DNA from: Bosea sp. OAE506 | GTDB taxonomy: Bacteria > Pseudomonadota > Alphaproteobacteria > Rhizobiales > Beijerinckiaceae | DNA length: 64,000 nt | Direction of reading: 5' to 3' | NCBI RefSeq assembly: GCF_040546595.1 | Contig: NZ_JBEPOB010000001.1 | Span: 3,659,001-3,723,000 of the forward strand | Shown: piece by piece, positions 18,914 through 29,631 of the stretch | Position numbering within the stretch: the first letter of the stretch is position 1 | Layout of the letters: the number at the start of each line of letters is the position of its first letter | Translations under genes and position numbers: made by a program | Notes under the pieces: generated by a model | Databases searched by the model: none | What the model saw: the letters and a program-made list of their open reading frames with translations, nothing else | What the model was told of the DNA's origin: nothing

Positions 18914-20584
18914 CTAAACCTCGATCACCAGCGCATGCACCAGCGGCTTCTTGCCCCATTCCTCGTTGACGGCGCTGCGCAGGCCACGTTCCAGCGCGTT
19001 GCGCAGGGCCTCGGGGTCGCGGCGGCGCGCCTTGGGGATGCCGTCGATCAGCTCCGACACCGCATCGGCGACATATTCGTCGAAGCCGGTTCCGTCGCGC
19101 GTATAGGGCGGCAGGCCAAGCACTGCGATCTCCGGATCGCCTGCGAGGCCACCCTTTTCGTCAATCGCGACGGCGACCGAGATCATCCCGACGAAGGACA
19201 GGCGCCGGCGCTCGGGAATGGTCTTCTCCAGCGCGTTCACCAGCAGGTTGCCGTCCTGGTAAAGCCGGCCATGGGTGACTTCGTCGACCTTGCTGGCGCC
19301 GTCCTGGGTGATCGCGACGACGTCGCCATTGCCGGCACGCACCACGATCTTGACGCCGAGCCCGCGCGCGAAGGTCGCGTGCTCCGAGAGGTGGAGGTCC
19401 TCGCCATGGGCGGGGATCACGATCTTCGGCTTCAGCCAACCATAGAGCCGCGCCATCTCCTCGCGGCGCGGATGGCCGGAAACATGGACCAGATGGGTGC
19501 GGTCCGTGATGATCTCGATGTTGTCGCGGGCGAGCGCGTTCTGGATGGCACCGACCGCCTTCTCGTTTCCGGGAATGGTGCGGGAGGAGAAGATCACCCG
19601 GTCGCCGGGCGAGAGCGCGATCTCGGGATGGTCGTCGGAGGCGATGCGGGAGAGCGCGGCGCGCGGCTCGCCCTGGCTGCCGGTCAACAGCGCGACCACC
19701 TTGTCGCGTGGCAGGTAGCCATAGTTATCGGCCGAGCGGAACGCGGGAATGCCGTCGAGATAGCCGCATTCGCGGGCCACATCGATGACGCGGTCCATGG
19801 CGCGTCCGACGACGACGACCTCGCGCTGGTCGGCCATCGCCGCCTCGGCGACCGCCCGCAGCCGCGCCACGTTCGAGGCGAAGGTGGTGACGGCGACGCG
19901 GCCCGGCGCGGAGTGGACGAGTTCCTTGAGCTTGGCGGCGACATCCGCCTCGCTTGGCGAAGTGCCGTCGCGCATGACGTTGGTCGAGTCGCAGACCAGC
20001 GCCAGCACGCCCTCTTCGCCGAGCTCGCGCAGGCGCTTCTCGTCGGTCGGCAGGCCGACCTGCGGCGTCACGTCGATCTTCCAGTCCCCGGTGTGGACGA
20101 CGAGGCCAACGGGGGTGCGGATCGCCAGCGCGTTCGATTCGGGGATCGAATGCGCGACCGGCACGAACTCGATGTCGAAGGGGCCAAGCGTGATGCGGCC
20201 GCCCTGCGCGACGGTGTGCATCGGCACCTTCGGCGCACCCGGCTCCGAGAGGCGTCGCGTGGCGAGCAGGCCTGCGGCGAACTTCGTGCAGTAGACCGGC
20301 GCGCGCAGCGAGGGCCATAGCGCGGCGAGCGCGCCGATATGGTCTTCATGAGCGTGGGTGATGATGATGCCGAGGAGATTGGCTCGTTCCTCGACGATGT
20401 AGCGCAGGTCCGGCAGGACGATGTCGACGCCGGGCACCTCGGGCCCCGCAAAGGACAGGCCGCAATCGACCAGGATCCATTTCCGCCTGCCCTCCGGCCC
20501 ATAGCCGTAGAGCGCGGCGTTCATGCCGATCTCGCCGAGGCCACCGAGGGGAACGAAGACGAGCTGGTCTTTGGAGCGGGTCAC
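18914..20584 (-). CDS. rnj: Ribonuclease J
   Basis: A 556-residue metallo-beta-lactamase / beta-CASP nuclease for rRNA maturation and mRNA turnover. The metal-binding motif HAHEDHIGAL is near residue 75. Other conserved features are VPVAHSIPES, the GSQGEP loop (LTGSQGEPRAAL), the beta-CASP HVSGHPRREEM and the IPAHGE motif. The C-terminus contains a degenerate FDEYVADAVSELI domain typical of RNase J. It is separated from birA by 121 bases. Confidence 0.96.
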   Translation of the reverse strand: MTRSKDQLVFVPLGGLGEIGMNAALYGYGPEGRRKWILVDCGLSFAGPEVPGVDIVLPDLRYIVEERANLLGIIITHAHEDHIGALAALWPSLRAPVYCTKFAAGLLATRRLSEPGAPKVPMHTVAQGGRITLGPFDIEFVPVAHSIPESNALAIRTPVGLVVHTGDWKIDVTPQVGLPTDEKRLRELGEEGVLALVCDSTNVMRDGTSPSEADVAAKLKELVHSAPGRVAVTTFASNVARLRAVAEAAMADQREVVVVGRAMDRVIDVARECGYLDGIPAFRSADNYGYLPRDKVVALLTGSQGEPRAALSRIASDDHPEIALSPGDRVIFSSRTIPGNEKAVGAIQNALARDNIEIITDRTHLVHVSGHPRREEMARLYGWLKPKIVIPAHGEDLHLSEHATFARGLGVKIVVRAGNGDVVAITQDGASKVDEVTHGRLYQDGNLLVNALEKTIPERRRLSFVGMISVAVAIDEKGGLAGDPEIAVLGLPPYTRDGTGFDEYVADAVSELIDGIPKARRRDPEALRNALERGLRSAVNEEWGKKPLVHALVIEV

Positions 20585-20705
20585 GAAGAATCCTGACTGG
20601 TCGACAGCCGGCGGCGCCGGAAGGATGCGGGAGCCCTAACACGCGGCGCCGCAGGGCTCCATAGCGGCGGCATGTCGCCTGCCGTCCTGGGGCACGCCCA
20701 CGTCG

Positions 20706-21482
20706 TCAGCGCGTTGTCTCCTCGGGCGCGGCGGCGCCGAAGAACAGATCGCCGGCATCGAAGGCCTGTGTCGCAGCCGACGTCTCGAGCAGCAGCCGGC
20801 CGCCGGGGTCGAGGCCGGCGAAGATACCGGTGACGGCGCCCGCGGGCGGACGGATGGTGATGGTCTCGCCGAGGAACGCGGCCCGCACCAGCCAGGCCTG
20901 CCGGATAGGGCCGAAGCCGCCGGCCTGGCGCCAGATGGCGAAGCGCTCGGCGAAGGCCTCGGCCAGCGCCGCCAGCGTCGCCTCGATGGTAACGTCCGGG
21001 GCATGGGCGCGCAGGAAGCTCGCCGGATAGGGCGTCCCTTGCGCACAGGAGGCGATGTTGATGCCGAGGCCCGCGATGACGGCGAAGCGCCCTGCCCCGC
21101 TCTCGCCCTCGAGCAGCAGGCCCGAACATTTGGCCCCGTCGACGAGCAGATCGTTCGGCCATTTGAGCGCGAGTCGCGGCGCCGCGAGCCCCGTAACGCG
21201 TGCGGCGGCATCATGCAGCGCCAGTCCCGCGACGAAGCCGAGTTGCGGCGCCAGCGCCGGCTCGCAGGGGTTCACCAGGAGAAGGCTCGCGTAAAGATTG
21301 CCCGGCGGGGAGGTCCACTGCCGGCCATGGCGTCCGCGCCCGGCATTCTGGCTGCGCGCGACGATCCAGAGAAGGCCGGGGTCGCCCTGATGGAGCGCGC
21401 GCCGCGCCTCCTCCATGGTCGAGCCGACCTCGTCGCGGATGATCAGCCGGTAGCCGGCGGCGCGGGCGGCTTCAGGGAGCAT
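20706..21482 (-). CDS. birA: Biotin-[acetyl-CoA-carboxylase] ligase
   Basis: A 258-residue monofunctional biotin protein ligase that attaches biotin to carboxylase carrier domains. It lacks the N-terminal DNA-binding domain of E. coli BirA, so it is unlikely to be a repressor. Key motifs are QNAGRGRHGRQW (biotinyl-AMP loop, residue 45) and KWPNDLLVDGAKCSG. The position directly after nuoN is standard in Hyphomicrobiales. Confidence 0.93.
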   Translation of the reverse strand: MLPEAARAAGYRLIIRDEVGSTMEEARRALHQGDPGLLWIVARSQNAGRGRHGRQWTSPPGNLYASLLLVNPCEPALAPQLGFVAGLALHDAAARVTGLAAPRLALKWPNDLLVDGAKCSGLLLEGESGAGRFAVIAGLGINIASCAQGTPYPASFLRAHAPDVTIEATLAALAEAFAERFAIWRQAGGFGPIRQAWLVRAAFLGETITIRPPAGAVTGIFAGLDPGGRLLLETSAATQAFDAGDLFFGAAAPEETTR

Positions 21483-21537
21483 GGTCGCACCGGGTCTTCT
21501 CGGACGCAGCTAAGCGAATGCCCGGAAGTCGCCGGCA

Positions 21538-21567
21538 GGAGATGCGCGGGTCAAGCCCGAGCATGAC
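21538..21567. repeat. Short palindromic repeat element between birA and nuoN
   Basis: The sequence GAGATGCGCGGGTCAAGCCC followed by GAGCATGAC matches, in inverse orientation, the hairpins at 12104-12132 and 36116-36144. The preceding 21500-21530 resembles half of the 13669-13773 repeat, so the spacer holds a degenerate composite. Confidence 0.6.
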
Positions 21568-21575
21568 GTCGTGCC

Positions 21576-23003
21576 TCAAAACAGCGACTTCGCCGCCGCA
21601 CCGGCCGAGTTCAGCAGCGGGGCCGGCAGCAGCGAGAGCGCGAGCACGAAGATCGCGGAGACCAGCAGAACGGCGCGCACGCCGATATCGCCCTTCTCGA
21701 AGGCTGGCTTGGCGTCGTCGAAATAGATCACCTTGACGAGGCGCAGATAGTAATACGCGCCGACGACGCTGGTGACGACGCCGACCACGGCCAGGACGTA
21801 GAGCTTGGCGTCGATCGCGGCGAGGAAGACGTAGAACTTCGCCCAGAAGCCGGCCAGCGGCGGGATGCCGGCGAGCGAGAACATCATCATCGACAGCGCG
21901 AAGGCCATCCAGGGATTGGTTCGCGACAGGCCGGCGAGCTCTCCGATCTCCTCGACCGGCTTGCCGTCGCGGCGCATCAGCAGCACGCAGGCGAAGGCGC
22001 CGAGCGTCGTGGCGAGGTAGATCGCCATATAGACCAGCACGCCCTGAACGCCGCTGGCGGTGCCGGCGGCAAGGCCGACCAGCGCGTAGCCCATGTTGGC
22101 GATCGAGGAATAGGCGAGCAGGCGCTTGATGTTGGTCTGGCCGATCGCGGCGAAGGCGCCGAGCGCCATCGAGGCGATGGCGATGAAGATCACGATCTGC
22201 TGCCACTCATGCAGCGCGCCGGGGAACGCACCGACGAAGATGCGAACGACCATCGCCATCGCGGCCATCTTGGGCGCGGAGGCGAAGAAGGCTGCGACCG
22301 GGGTCGGGGCGCCCTCATAGACGTCCGGCGTCCACATGTGGAAGGGCACAGCCGAGATCTTGAAGGCGACGCCCGCCGCGATGAAGACGATGCCGAAGAT
22401 CAGCCCGAGACCGGGATGGCCGTGCTGCACGGCCGCCGCGATGCCGGGATAGGTCACGGTGCCGGTGAAGCCGTAAACCAGCGAAGCGCCGTAGAGTAGC
22501 ATGCCCGACGAGAGCGCGCCGAGGACGAAGTATTTCAGGCCCGCTTCCGTCGACCGGGCATTGTCGCGGTCGAAGGCGGCGACGACATAGAGCGCCAGCG
22601 ACTGCAATTCGAGGCCGACATAAAGGCCGATGAGATCATTCGCCGAGATCATCATCATCATGCCGATCGTGGCGAGCACGATCAGGATCGGGAACTCGAA
22701 CCGCATCGAGCCATCACGGCGCAGGCTGTCGGCCGAGAGCAGGATGGCGGCCGCCGCGCCCAGCAGCGTCAGCACCTTGAAGAAGCGCGCGAAGCCGTCG
22801 GCGATGAAGCCGTCATTGAAGGTCAGAGCGCGGCCCGTGCCGGACAGGACCAGAACGAGCGTCAGCGCAAACAGCGCCAGCGCCACGCCCTCGAGCAGGC
22901 GCGTCGCCTTCTCGCCGCGGATCGCGCCGACCAGCACCATCGCGATGGCGCCGATGGCGAGGACGATTTCCGGGAGTGCCGGGCCGAGAGCGGGCAGAGC
23001 CAT
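21576..23003 (-). CDS. nuoN: NADH-quinone oxidoreductase subunit N
   Basis: A 475-residue antiporter-like membrane subunit of complex I with about 14 transmembrane helices, contributing to proton translocation. Conserved features include the Lys in KISAVPFHMWTPDVYEGAP and the helix YSSIANMGYAL. Length is normal. It is the last nuo gene, 11 bases after nuoM. Confidence 0.96.
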   Translation of the reverse strand: MALPALGPALPEIVLAIGAIAMVLVGAIRGEKATRLLEGVALALFALTLVLVLSGTGRALTFNDGFIADGFARFFKVLTLLGAAAAILLSADSLRRDGSMRFEFPILIVLATIGMMMMISANDLIGLYVGLELQSLALYVVAAFDRDNARSTEAGLKYFVLGALSSGMLLYGASLVYGFTGTVTYPGIAAAVQHGHPGLGLIFGIVFIAAGVAFKISAVPFHMWTPDVYEGAPTPVAAFFASAPKMAAMAMVVRIFVGAFPGALHEWQQIVIFIAIASMALGAFAAIGQTNIKRLLAYSSIANMGYALVGLAAGTASGVQGVLVYMAIYLATTLGAFACVLLMRRDGKPVEEIGELAGLSRTNPWMAFALSMMMFSLAGIPPLAGFWAKFYVFLAAIDAKLYVLAVVGVVTSVVGAYYYLRLVKVIYFDDAKPAFEKGDIGVRAVLLVSAIFVLALSLLPAPLLNSAGAAAKSLF

Positions 23004-23014
23004 CCTGAAAGACC

Positions 23015-24529
23015 TTACTGAACGGCCAGCATCGCCGTTTTCGCGGCGGTGAGAGCGGCCTGATAATTCTTGATGAGGGCTTCGGTCGGGGCGGCGAAGG
23101 CATCCAGGATCGTGCCCGGGCGGATGCCGTACCAGACCGTCAGCAGAACGAGCGGGACCAGGATCGCTATCTCGCGGCGGTCGAGATCGGCGATGTCCTT
23201 GAGCTCGGGCTTGACCAGTTCGCCGAAGACGACGCGGCGATAGAGCCAGAGCGCATAGGCGGCCGAGAGGATGACGCCCGAGCAGGCGATGAAGGCAACC
23301 CAGGGGTTGGCGCGGAAGGCGCCCATCAGCGTCAGGAATTCGCCGACGAAGCCGGCCGTGCCCGGCAGGCCGACATTGGCCATGGTGAAGACCATGAAGA
23401 TGACGGCGTAGACCGGCATCCGGTTCACCAGCCCGCCATAGGCCGCAATCTCGCGGGTGTGCATCCGGTCATAGATCACACCGACACAAAGGAAGAGCGC
23501 GCCCGAGACCAGCCCGTGGCTGACCATCTGGAACATCGCGCCCTGGATGCCCTGCGGCGTCAGGGTGAACAGGCCCATCGTGACGAAGCCCATATGCGCC
23601 ACCGAGGAGTAGGCGACGAGCTTCTTGATGTCCTCCTGCATCAGCGCCACCAGCGAGGTGTAGACGATGGCGATGACGGACAGCGCGAAGACGAAGGAGG
23701 CGAAATAGGCCGAGGCCTCCGGGAACATCGGGATCGAGAAGCGGATGAAGCCGTAGCCGCCCATCTTCAGCATGATCGCGGCGAGCACGACCGAGCCTGC
23801 GGTCGGCGCCTCGACGTGGGCGTCGGGCAGCCAGGTGTGGACCGGCCACATCGGCATCTTCACCGCGAAGGAGGCGAAGAAGGCCAGCCACAGCCAGGTC
23901 TGCATGTTCGCGGGGAACTTGTGCGCCAGCAGCGTCGGGATGTCGGTGGTGCCGGCGTGCCAGTACATCGCCATCAGCGCGAGCAGCAGCAGCACCGAGC
24001 CCAGCAGGGTGTAGAGGAAGAACTTGTATGAGGCATAGACGCGCCGCTTGCCGCCCCAGATGCCAATGATCAGGAACATCGGGATCAGGCCGCCCTCGAA
24101 GAAGAGGTAGAACAGCACGAGGTCGAGCGCCACGAAGACGCCGATCATGAGCGTCTCGAGGATCAGGAACGCGACCATGTATTCGCGCACGCGCTTCGTG
24201 ATCGCATGCCAGGACGCCAGGATGCAGAACGGCATCAGGAAGGCCGTCAGCACCACGAAGGGGAAGGAGAAGCCGTCGACGCCGAGCTTGAACTGGATGG
24301 CCTCGGAGACCCAGGCATGGGTCTCGACCATCTGGAAGCCGGGATTGGCGGGGTCGAACTTCGCCCAGGCGACGCAGGCCAGAACGAAGGTCGCAACCGT
24401 GGCGGCGAGCGCCGCGTAGCGCGCATTGGACTCGACCGAAGCCTCGTCGCCGCGCTGCGCCAGGATGAAGGCCGCGCCGACGAGCGGCAGGACGAGAAGA
24501 CCGGTGAGGATACCGAAGCCGAACATCAT
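23015..24529 (-). CDS. nuoM: NADH-quinone oxidoreductase subunit M
   Basis: A 504-residue antiporter-like proton-pumping subunit of complex I with about 14 transmembrane helices. Conserved charged residues are visible in [20 protein letters not shown] and in the broken helix around [11 protein letters not shown]. It starts one base after nuoL ends, indicating tight coupling. Confidence 0.97.
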   Translation of the reverse strand: MMFGFGILTGLLVLPLVGAAFILAQRGDEASVESNARYAALAATVATFVLACVAWAKFDPANPGFQMVETHAWVSEAIQFKLGVDGFSFPFVVLTAFLMPFCILASWHAITKRVREYMVAFLILETLMIGVFVALDLVLFYLFFEGGLIPMFLIIGIWGGKRRVYASYKFFLYTLLGSVLLLLALMAMYWHAGTTDIPTLLAHKFPANMQTWLWLAFFASFAVKMPMWPVHTWLPDAHVEAPTAGSVVLAAIMLKMGGYGFIRFSIPMFPEASAYFASFVFALSVIAIVYTSLVALMQEDIKKLVAYSSVAHMGFVTMGLFTLTPQGIQGAMFQMVSHGLVSGALFLCVGVIYDRMHTREIAAYGGLVNRMPVYAVIFMVFTMANVGLPGTAGFVGEFLTLMGAFRANPWVAFIACSGVILSAAYALWLYRRVVFGELVKPELKDIADLDRREIAILVPLVLLTVWYGIRPGTILDAFAAPTEALIKNYQAALTAAKTAMLAVQ

Positions 24530-24530
24530 C

Positions 24531-26570
24531 TCACCCGCGCGCCACGAGATACCAGGTCACCAGGCCCGCGACGCCCATCAGCATGGCGAAGGCATAGTGG
24601 TAGAGATAGCCGGTCTGCAGCCGCACGACCCGGTTGGTCACGTCGACGACGCGGGCGGAAATGCCGTCCGGGCCCATGCCGTCGATGACGAAACCGTCCC
24701 CCTTCTTCCAGAGGAACTTGCCGATCCACATCGACGGCTTCACGAACAGGAAGTCGTAGATCTCGTCGAAATACCACTTGTTGAGCAGGAAGCGGTAGAG
24801 GACCGGGTTGGCGGCGGCGAGCTTGCCCGGCACGTCCGGGCGCAGGACGTACATGTAGAGCGAGACCAGGAAGCCCAGCACCATCGCGATGAAGGGCGAG
24901 GCGATCACCCAGCCGGGAACCTCGTGCATCTCGTGCAGGATGTGGTTGTCCTTGCCCGTGAAGAGCGAAGCCTTCCAGAAATGCTCGTAGTTGTGGCCGA
25001 TGAACGCCTCCTTGAAGGCGAAGCCGGCGGCGACCGCGCCGAGCGACAGCACGGCGAGCGGGATCAGCATCACCAACGGGCTCTCATGCGGCTTGTGGTC
25101 GTGGCCATGGCCGTGATGGTCGTCATGCGCATGGGCAGCATGGGCATGGTCGTCATGGCCATGAGCGGCGTGAGCGTGGTCGTCGTGACCATGCGACGCG
25201 TGAGCGCCCGCGCCCCAGCGCGGCTTGCCCTCGAAGGTCATGAAGTAGAGCCGCCAGGAGTAGAACGAGGTGAAGCAGGCAGCCACCACCAGCAGCACGA
25301 AGGCGTAAGAAGCGGCGAAGCCCTTATGCGCGACCGCGGCATAGGCGCTCTCGATGATCGCGTCCTTGGAGAAGTAGCCGGCGAAGAGCGGGAAGCCGGT
25401 GAGCGCCAGCGTGCCGATGGTCATGGCCGCCGCCGTCAGCGGGATGTGCTTCCTGAGGCCACCCATGTTCCGCATGTCCTGCTCGTGATGCATCGCATGG
25501 ATGACCGAGCCGGCGCCGAGAAACAGCAGCGCCTTGAAGAAGGCGTGGGTGAAGAGATGGAAGACACCGGCCGAATAGGCGCCGACGCCGAGCGCGACGA
25601 ACATGTAGCCGAGCTGCGAGCAGGTCGAGTAGGCGATGACGCGCTTGATGTCGTTCTGGACGAGGCCGACGGTGGCGGCGAAGAACGCGGTCGTCGCGCC
25701 GATGACGATGACGACGGTGAGCGCCACCGGGGCGTATTCGAAAATCGGCGACAGACGCGCAACCATGAAGACGCCGGCGGTGACCATGGTCGCGGCGTGG
25801 ATGAGGGCCGAGACCGGGGTCGGGCCCTCCATCGCGTCGGGCAGCCAGGTGTGCAGCAGGAACTGGGCCGACTTGCCCATGGCGCCCATGAACAGCAGCA
25901 GCGCGGTCAGCGTCAGCGCGTTCCAGTCATAGCCGAGGAAGCGGAAGGTCTTCTCGGTCAGGCCGGCGATCTGCGGGAAGATGGTGTCGAAGGCGACCGA
26001 GCCGGTCAGGACGAAGACCAGGAAGATGCCGAGCAGGAAGCCGAAATCGCCGACGCGGTTGACGATGAAGGCCTTCATGGCCGCGGCGCAGGCGGAGGGC
26101 TTCTGGTACCAGAAGCCGATCAGCAGATAGGAGGCGAGACCGACGCCCTCCCAGCCGAAGAACATCTGCAGCAGGTTGTCGGCCGTCACCAGCATCAGCA
26201 TGGCGAAGGTGAAGAGCGACAGATAGGCGAAGAAGCGCGGCCGGTGCGGATCCTCGTGCATGTACCCGATCGAGTACAGGTGCACGAGCGAGGAGACGGT
26301 GTTGACAACGACCAGCATCACCACGGTCAGCGTGTCGACGCGGAACGCCCAGTCGACCTGCAAGCCACCCGAGGACATCCAGGTGGCGACCTGCACGCGG
26401 GTCGTGCCCGAGCCGAAGCCGACATTGAAGAAGGCGATCCAGGACAGGACGGCCGAGACGACCAGCAGCGAGGTGGTGACGATCTCCGATCCGCGCGCGC
26501 CGATCAGACGGCCGAAGAGGCCGGCGATCAGGAAGCCGATCAGGGGGAGGAAGACGATCGCGTGATACAT
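24531..26570 (-). CDS. nuoL: NADH-quinone oxidoreductase subunit L with His-rich insert
   Basis: A 679-residue distal proton-pumping subunit of complex I with about 16 transmembrane helices and the long lateral helix at the C-terminus. The core motif [21 protein letters not shown] is present. An unusual histidine/aspartate-rich segment at about residues 455-495 (encoded near 25080-25205) consists of repeats of the [11 protein letters not shown] type between transmembrane helices. This could bind divalent metal; that is inference. Confidence 0.96.
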   Translation of the reverse strand: MYHAIVFLPLIGFLIAGLFGRLIGARGSEIVTTSLLVVSAVLSWIAFFNVGFGSGTTRVQVATWMSSGGLQVDWAFRVDTLTVVMLVVVNTVSSLVHLYSIGYMHEDPHRPRFFAYLSLFTFAMLMLVTADNLLQMFFGWEGVGLASYLLIGFWYQKPSACAAAMKAFIVNRVGDFGFLLGIFLVFVLTGSVAFDTIFPQIAGLTEKTFRFLGYDWNALTLTALLLFMGAMGKSAQFLLHTWLPDAMEGPTPVSALIHAATMVTAGVFMVARLSPIFEYAPVALTVVIVIGATTAFFAATVGLVQNDIKRVIAYSTCSQLGYMFVALGVGAYSAGVFHLFTHAFFKALLFLGAGSVIHAMHHEQDMRNMGGLRKHIPLTAAAMTIGTLALTGFPLFAGYFSKDAIIESAYAAVAHKGFAASYAFVLLVVAACFTSFYSWRLYFMTFEGKPRWGAGAHASHGHDDHAHAAHGHDDHAHAAHAHDDHHGHGHDHKPHESPLVMLIPLAVLSLGAVAAGFAFKEAFIGHNYEHFWKASLFTGKDNHILHEMHEVPGWVIASPFIAMVLGFLVSLYMYVLRPDVPGKLAAANPVLYRFLLNKWYFDEIYDFLFVKPSMWIGKFLWKKGDGFVIDGMGPDGISARVVDVTNRVVRLQTGYLYHYAFAMLMGVAGLVTWYLVARG

Positions 26571-26596
26571 GGGGCGGTTCCGGGCGCGTGCGCGCC

Positions 26597-26902
26597 TCAG
26601 CCTTTCATCATGTTGATGTCTTCCACCGCGATCGTGCCGCGGTTGCGGAAGTAGACGACGAGGATAGCGAGGCCGATGGCGGCCTCCGCCGCCGCCACGG
26701 TCAGAACCAGCAGCGCGAAGACCTGCCCGACGATGTCGTTCAGGAAGCTGGAAAAGGCGACGAAGTTCAGGTTGACCGCGAGCAGGATCAGCTCGACCGA
26801 CATCAGGATGACGATGACGTTCTTCCGGTTCAGGAAGATGCCGAGCACGCCCAGCGTGAACAGGATCGCGCCGACGGCGAGATAGTGGCCAAGGCCGATC
26901 AT
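26597..26902 (-). CDS. nuoK: NADH-quinone oxidoreductase subunit K
   Basis: A 101-residue subunit with three transmembrane helices. The conserved membrane-buried Glu residues of NuoK are visible in [14 protein letters not shown] and [11 protein letters not shown]. Its start overlaps the nuoJ stop by one base (TGATG). Confidence 0.97.
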   Translation of the reverse strand: MIGLGHYLAVGAILFTLGVLGIFLNRKNVIVILMSVELILLAVNLNFVAFSSFLNDIVGQVFALLVLTVAAAEAAIGLAILVVYFRNRGTIAVEDINMMKG

Positions 26903-27525
26903 CAGACGGTCTCCTCCGGCAGGGCCGCGCCCGGCTGCACCTTCTTGACGTCCATGGCGGTCGCCTTGGTGCGGGCGTTCTGCTGCACGATATCCTGGCG
27001 CTTGATGCCGGTACGCTCGCGCAGGGTCAGCACGATGGCGCCGATCATCGCGACGAGCAGCACGAGGCCGGCGGCCTGGAAGTAATAAACGTACTTCGTG
27101 TAGAGCACCCGGCCGAGCGCCTCGGTGTTGGTGATGCCGGCGGGGATGGCGGCGACAGGCGCGCGCACGATCTGCGGGTCGATGACCCAGGCGCCGACGA
27201 CCAGCAGCAGTTCGACCGCGAAGACGATGCCGAGCAGCGCGCCGATCGGCAGGTAATTCAGGAAGCCCTGGCGGAATTCGGCGAAATCGACGTCGAGCAT
27301 CATCACGACGAAGAGGAAGAGCACCGCGACCGCGCCGACATAGACGACGATCAGCAGCATCGCCAGGAACTCGGCCCCCAGCAGCAGGAACAGCCCGGCC
27401 GCGTTGACGAAGGCAAGGATCAGATAGAGCACCGAGTGCACGGGGTTGCGCGAGGCGACCACCATGAACGCCGAGGCGACGGTGACACCCGCGAAGAGAT
27501 AGAAGAAGGCCGCTGCGGCATTCAT
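26902..27525 (-). CDS. nuoJ: NADH-quinone oxidoreductase subunit J
   Basis: A 207-residue membrane subunit with five transmembrane helices. The family motif [18 protein letters not shown] lies near residue 60, with the pi-bulge helix important for coupling. A hydrophilic C-terminal tail of about 35 residues (KRQDIVQQN onward) follows. It begins 131 bases after nuoI, one of the larger gaps in the operon, with no gene visible in that gap. Confidence 0.96.
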   Translation of the reverse strand: MNAAAAFFYLFAGVTVASAFMVVASRNPVHSVLYLILAFVNAAGLFLLLGAEFLAMLLIVVYVGAVAVLFLFVVMMLDVDFAEFRQGFLNYLPIGALLGIVFAVELLLVVGAWVIDPQIVRAPVAAIPAGITNTEALGRVLYTKYVYYFQAAGLVLLVAMIGAIVLTLRERTGIKRQDIVQQNARTKATAMDVKKVQPGAALPEETV

Positions 27526-27656
27526 CTCGGTCAGCCTTTCCGCCTCTGCAGGCGGCTCTCGTGTTCCGTGCCGCCCGACTCTCGCCGGGCGTCGTTTGGA
27601 GCGTCTATAGTCAGGCCCACCGGCTGCGACAACCGCGCCGGGAGCCTGCCGGACCC

Positions 27657-28145
27657 TCAGCGATAGGGAGCGTCCATCGCGATGTTGCGCGCGATCTCGC
27701 GCTCCCAGCGGGCGCCGTTCTCGAGCAGCCTGTCCTTGTCGTAGAACAGCTCCTCACGGGTCTCGGTGGCGAACTCGAAATTCGGCCCCTCGACGATCGC
27801 ATCGACCGGGCAGGCCTCCTGGCAGAAGCCGCAATAGATGCACTTCGTCATGTCGATGTCGTAGCGCGTGGTGCGGCGCGTGCCGTCATTGCGGCGCGGG
27901 CCGGCCTCGATGGTGATCGCCTGCGCGGGGCAGATCGCCTCGCAGAGCTTGCAGGCGATGCAGCGTTCCTCGCCATTGGGATAACGGCGCAGTGCATGCT
28001 CGCCGCGGAAGCGCGGGCTCTGCGGATTTTTCTCGAAGGGGTAGTTGATGGTCGCCTTCGGCTTGAAGAAATAGCGCATCGACAGCGCGAACGCGCCGAC
28101 GAACTCCTTCAGCAGCAGGCCCTTTGCGGCTTGTGCGAGCGACAT
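27657..28145 (-). CDS. nuoI: NADH-quinone oxidoreductase subunit I
   Basis: A 162-residue ferredoxin-like subunit carrying clusters N6a and N6b, passing electrons from NuoG to NuoB. Two 4Fe-4S motifs are visible: [15 protein letters not shown] and [15 protein letters not shown]. Length is normal for alphaproteobacteria. It starts 18 bases after a small membrane-protein gene that separates it from nuoH. Confidence 0.97.
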   Translation of the reverse strand: MSLAQAAKGLLLKEFVGAFALSMRYFFKPKATINYPFEKNPQSPRFRGEHALRRYPNGEERCIACKLCEAICPAQAITIEAGPRRNDGTRRTTRYDIDMTKCIYCGFCQEACPVDAIVEGPNFEFATETREELFYDKDRLLENGARWEREIARNIAMDAPYR

Positions 28146-28163
28146 AGCCTTCGTCCTTCCCAG

Positions 28164-28400
28164 TCAGCCGAACAGCGTCCGGCCGATCACATATCCCAGC
28201 ACCGGCGTGACGCCGCCCATCAGAACGGCCAGCGCCACCTTCAGCCAGCGGATGCGGCGCTCATAGTCGTCGCGCTCCGCCTGCGTCGTCGAATGATCGG
28301 TCCGGCGTAGCGCCGCGATGACGACGCCCGACACGATCCTGTATTCCAGCAGCCCCAATGCGAGGCCGAGGACGGCCCCGATCGCGCCCGCCACGCTCAC
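28164..28400 (-). CDS. Small two-helix membrane protein in nuo operon
   Basis: A 78-residue protein of unknown family. It has one hydrophobic segment at about residues 3-27, a charged middle (RRTDHSTTQAERDDYERR) and a second hydrophobic segment at about residues 52-73. The GTG start at 28400 overlaps the stop of the preceding small gene by four bases (GTGA), which argues that both are translated. Placement between nuoH and nuoI suggests an accessory role in complex I; that is inference. Confidence 0.65.
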   Translation of the reverse strand: MSVAGAIGAVLGLALGLLEYRIVSGVVIAALRRTDHSTTQAERDDYERRIRWLKVALAVLMGGVTPVLGYVIGRTLFG

Positions 28401-28606
28401 CCCTGCACCAGCCCCAGCCACTGCACGGCGCGGCTTCCGAGGAGGCCCCCGAGAAAGACCGCGAAGATCCACCCGTTCCAGGCGAAGTCGAACATCGCGT
28501 CGACCGCACCGAACCATTGGTTGCGCCAGGCGAGGTAGCACCCCGCGTAGAACAACCCGCCACCCGCAACCATCCCCGCAAAGCCACCGAGGACGGACGT
28601 GACCAT
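28397..28606 (-). CDS. Small two-helix membrane protein in nuo operon
   Basis: A 69-residue protein starting [17 protein letters not shown], with two predicted hydrophobic segments (residues 3-25 and 40-60) separated by a Trp-rich loop (AWRNQWFGAVDAMF). Its ATG overlaps the nuoH stop by one base (TGATG) and its stop overlaps the next gene start (GTGA), so it is tightly coupled. The family is not recognised. It could be a supernumerary subunit or assembly factor. Confidence 0.65.
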   Translation of the reverse strand: MVTSVLGGFAGMVAGGGLFYAGCYLAWRNQWFGAVDAMFDFAWNGWIFAVFLGGLLGSRAVQWLGLVQG

Positions 28607-29625
28607 CAGCGTACCGGGCCCCAGCCCGTCAGCTGCAGCACGAAGGCGACCACCACCACGGAGACCAGCGACAGCGGCAGGAAGACCTTCCAGCCCAGCC
28701 GCATCAGCTGGTCGTAGCGGTAGCGCGGCACGAAGGCCTTCACCATCGCGAACATGAAGAAGACGCCGCAGACCTTGAGCATGAACCAGACGACGCCCGG
28801 CACCCAGGTGAAGGGCGCGACCGGGAACGGCGGCAGCCAGCCCCCGAGGAACAGGATCACCATCATGGCGCACATGGTCATGATCGCCACGTATTCGCCG
28901 AGCATGAACAGCAAATACGGGGTCGAGGAGTATTCGACCATGTAGCCGGCGACGAGCTCCGATTCCGCTTCGGGCAGGTCGAAGGGCGGCCGGTTCGTCT
29001 CGGCCAGCGCCGAGATGAAGAAGATCACGAACATCGGGAAGAGCGGCAGCCAGTACCAGCCGAACAGGCCGACCTTGGTGTTCTGCGCCTCGACGATGGC
29101 CGAGAGGTTCAGCGATCCCACGCAGAGCAGGACGGTGATGATCACGAAGCCGATCGAGACCTCGTAGGACACCATCTGCGCGGCCGAGCGCAACGCGCCC
29201 ATGAAGGGGTACTTCGAGTTGGAGGCCCAGCCGGCCATGATGATGCCGTAGATGCCCAGGGACGAGATCGCCAGAACATAGAGGATGCCGACATTGATGT
29301 TGGCGATCGCCCAGCCTTCGGAAACCGGGATGACCGCCCAGGCCGAGAGCGCCAGCAGGCAGGTGACCAGTGGCGCCAGCAGGAAGACGCCCTTGTTGGA
29401 GCCCGACGGAATGATCGGCTCCTTGAAGGCGAATTTCAGCAGGTCCGCGAAGCTCTGGAACAGGCCGAAGGGACCGACCACGTTGGGGCCGCGCCGCAAC
29501 TGCACCGCCGCCCAGATCTTGCGGTCGGCCAGCAGGATATAGGCGATGAAGACGAGCAGGCAGGCGATGAGCAGGAAGCTCTTGCCCAGCATGATCGCGA
29601 GATCGAGAACGAGGTCCCAGTTCAT
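28606..29625 (-). CDS. nuoH: NADH-quinone oxidoreductase subunit H
   Basis: A 339-residue membrane subunit with eight transmembrane helices that forms much of the quinone channel. Signature regions are [20 protein letters not shown] near residue 40 and [20 protein letters not shown]. Starts 6 bases after nuoG. Confidence 0.97.
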   Translation of the reverse strand: MNWDLVLDLAIMLGKSFLLIACLLVFIAYILLADRKIWAAVQLRRGPNVVGPFGLFQSFADLLKFAFKEPIIPSGSNKGVFLLAPLVTCLLALSAWAVIPVSEGWAIANINVGILYVLAISSLGIYGIIMAGWASNSKYPFMGALRSAAQMVSYEVSIGFVIITVLLCVGSLNLSAIVEAQNTKVGLFGWYWLPLFPMFVIFFISALAETNRPPFDLPEAESELVAGYMVEYSSTPYLLFMLGEYVAIMTMCAMMVILFLGGWLPPFPVAPFTWVPGVVWFMLKVCGVFFMFAMVKAFVPRYRYDQLMRLGWKVFLPLSLVSVVVVAFVLQLTGWGPVR

Positions 29626-29631
29626 GGCCGG

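Noticed and set aside
25080..25205. Tandem short repeats considered as a CRISPR or minisatellite
   Set aside because: Repeats are in frame, code for His/Asp units inside NuoL, and have no spacers.
24426..26654. 742-codon plus-strand ORF opposite nuoL
   Set aside because: Low-complexity Glu/Arg/His-rich translation typical of an antisense frame; nuoL is clearly the real gene.
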